A stretch of DNA of 64,000 nucleotides, taken from assembly GCF_041227145.1 (NCBI RefSeq), contig NZ_JBGFSP010000004.1, positions 124,001 through 188,000 of the forward strand, given 5' to 3'. Under the pieces are notes generated by a model. It worked only from the letters and a program-made list of their open reading frames with translations, was not told where the DNA came from and made no database searches. Source of the stretch: Bacteroides sp. AN502(2024). Its GTDB lineage: Bacteria > Bacteroidota > Bacteroidia > Bacteroidales > Bacteroidaceae. The position numbers and the translations under genes were made by a program. Below, piece after piece: positions 62,482-64,000 of this stretch. Position 1 is the first letter of the stretch. Every line of letters starts with the position of its first letter.

Positions 62482-64000
62482 TTATTCTACTACTTTAAAA
62501 CGGGCGAAACGCAACAATAGTTGCTTGTCTCCCGCATTTTTAAAATGAATAGTGGCTTTCGCGTTGTCTCCCGTTCCTTCTACTTTCAGCACTTCGCCCA
62601 GTCCGAAACGTTCGTGCTCTATCATCTGTCCGACTTGTACGCCTACTACCGACACCGAACCGGGAGACGCCACCTGTGCACTGTTACTTCCACCAACAGC
62701 ACTTACCTTCTTCAAATTTCTCGGTACACCGGGAGCAATAATCTGTGCTTTCGGACGTTGCTGTAAGGAAGCGCGGAAACGCCCCACACCTTCATCAACA
62801 GCCCGAGCCACTCTTGCCTCATGCGGCAATTGCAAATAATCAACATCAATATCACGTAAAAAACGACTGGGACTTCCAAATTCCATCTTTCCATAACGGA
62901 AACGGGTTTTGGCAAAAGACAGATAACAATGTTCTTCCGCACGGGTAATAGCCACATAGAACAAGCGGCGTTCTTCTTCCAGCGCCCGGGGGGAATCCCC
63001 TACCATCCCACTGGGAAACAGATTTTCTTCCAGACCGACCACAAATACATTCTTAAACTCCAATCCTTTAGCCGAATGGACTGTCATCAACGTTATCTTT
63101 TCCACATCATCCTCCTTGTCGGAATCCTGATCGGTAAGCAATGCAATCTCCGAAAGGAAATCAGTAAGAGACACATTCGGATTGCCCTCTTCCTGCCGCA
63201 TAGTGCAGAAGTCGTTCATACCATTCACCAACTCTTCTATATTTTCCTTACGGCTTAAATTCTCGGGTGATGTGTCCTGACAGACATCATTGGCAATGTC
63301 GGACCGACGAATAATATCCATTCCTATTTCATAAGCGTTTTTATCCGCCTGATCGACAATGAGTCCCTCTATCAACTCACGAAAACCTTGCAGTTTCGCA
63401 TGAGTTCCTTTATTTATAGTCAGCCCATAGCTCAATGGCTCACAGAGTACCGCCCAAAGACTTACGCCATGATCGGTAGCCGCTGATATAATCTTCCCGA
63501 CCGTCGTATCTCCAATGCCACGCGCCGGATAATTAATGATTCGCTTGAATGCTTCTTCATCATTCGGATTCACAACCAAACGGAAATAAGCAATCACATC
63601 TTTTATCTCTTTCCGCTGGTAGAACGAAAGTCCCCCGTAAATCTTATAAGGTATACTTCGTTTCCGAAGAGCCTCTTCAAAAATACGGCTTTGTGAGTTC
63701 GTGCGATACAGGATGGCAAAATCAGCATATCCGTAGCGATGCTCCCGTCGCAACTCTACAATCTTATTAGCCACAATATCACCCTCTTCCACATCGCTAT
63801 ACGCCTGAAACACACCGATAGGTTCGCCCTTTTCCTTCTCCGAGAACACGGCTTTCCGTATCTGGCGTTCATTCTTCTCAATCAGGCTATTGGCAGCACA
63901 AACAATGGTTTGCGTGGAACGGTAATTCTGCTCCAGTTTAAAGACTTTCGTGTTGGGATAGATTTTTGTAAAATAGAGAATATTGTCAATATCCGCCCCA
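62482..64000 (-). CDS. ATP-dependent DNA helicase UvrD/PcrA, 5' end cut by window edge
   Basis: About 506 C-terminal residues of a superfamily 1A 3'-5' helicase are visible; the ATP-binding N-terminal part lies right of the window. Motif IV-like QNYRSTQTIVCAANSLI, LYRTNSQSR, INYPARGIGDTTV, motif V TVHSAKGLEFKNVFVVGLEE and motif VI EERRLFYVAITRAEEHCYLS are all present. The C-terminal GEVLKVEGTGDNAKATIHF tail is the PcrA/UvrD-type Tudor-like domain. It acts in nucleotide excision and mismatch repair and in clearing RNA polymerase or RecA. Reading frame is open to the edge. Confidence 0.93.
   Translation of the reverse strand, partial: GADIDNILYFTKIYPNTKVFKLEQNYRSTQTIVCAANSLIEKNERQIRKAVFSEKEKGEPIGVFQAYSDVEEGDIVANKIVELRREHRYGYADFAILYRTNSQSRIFEEALRKRSIPYKIYGGLSFYQRKEIKDVIAYFRLVVNPNDEEAFKRIINYPARGIGDTTVGKIISAATDHGVSLWAVLCEPLSYGLTINKGTHAKLQGFRELIEGLIVDQADKNAYEIGMDIIRRSDIANDVCQDTSPENLSRKENIEELVNGMNDFCTMRQEEGNPNVSLTDFLSEIALLTDQDSDKEDDVEKITLMTVHSAKGLEFKNVFVVGLEENLFPSGMVGDSPRALEEERRLFYVAITRAEEHCYLSFAKTRFRYGKMEFGSPSRFLRDIDVDYLQLPHEARVARAVDEGVGRFRASLQQRPKAQIIAPGVPRNLKKVSAVGGSNSAQVASPGSVSVVGVQVGQMIEHERFGLGEVLKVEGTGDNAKATIHFKNAGDKQLLLRFARFKVVE

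Noticed and set aside
1..64000. tRNA, rRNA or known riboswitches.
   Set aside because: I saw no cloverleaf, rRNA or recognisable riboswitch core by reading; a dedicated covariance search was not possible.

Overview
The window is a Bacteroides chromosome segment, or one from a very close relative. The evidence is Bacteroidetes-type lipoprotein signals, TAnnTTTG -7 promoter boxes (two with a TTTG box exactly 19 bp upstream), the gmd-fcl fucose pair beside gnd-zwf, NVEAL-type small proteins, BF3164-like propeller lipoproteins and a Bacteroides-type mobilizable element. A species name cannot be justified from the sequence alone.

Layout. 1-9.1 kb is core metabolism: zwf (cut by the left edge) and gnd on the minus strand, then on the plus strand a frameshifted dicarboxylate/amino-acid symporter, gmd, fcl, a long-chain acyl-CoA ligase and a secreted protein built of 16-residue glycine-rich repeats. 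9.1-18.1 kb is a minus-strand tripartite efflux operon with one adaptor, one TolC-like channel and two RND permeases. 18.4-39.4 kb is a minus-strand cluster of repeated units. Each unit draws on three families: a small Cys-rich NVEAL peptide precursor, a six-bladed propeller lipoprotein and a thioredoxin-like/DUF1573 lipoprotein. One unit also carries a signal peptidase I, an O-antigen-ligase-like TPR membrane protein, a transglutaminase-like protein and a glutaminase-like lipoprotein. A membrane-anchored winged-helix regulator lies at the upstream end.

From 40 to 61.6 kb the same gene families continue, but heavily rearranged. Two near-identical Rpn/PDDEXK genes in direct orientation flank this part. 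Two near-identical IS4-family elements have each interrupted a propeller gene, each with its own 9-bp target duplication. A tyrosine-integrase element (about 43.4-52.0 kb) carries an arsR-arsE-arsF-arsG-arsC-permease operon and decayed mobilization genes. The block from about 52.13 to 59.47 kb looks inverted: one propeller gene is split, its N-terminal part at 59.8 kb (minus) and its C-terminal part at 52.1 kb (plus), and flipping the block joins them in frame through a shared 13-bp inverted repeat. 61.7-64.0 kb returns to housekeeping: a glycine-zipper lipoprotein and a UvrD/PcrA helicase cut by the right edge.

Most interesting system. The NVEAL / propeller / DUF1573 array looks like a multi-copy secreted-peptide system. 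It has short precursors with a constant N-terminal leader ending in an ALA-like motif and variable, usually even-cysteine C-termini. Surface lipoproteins are encoded in the same units, several units share a leader with a hairpin, and a dedicated signal peptidase is present. The locus is evolving by duplication, in-frame fusion, IS insertion, homopolymer slippage and inversion. The function as a peptide system is inference; the gene content and rearrangements are read directly from the sequence.
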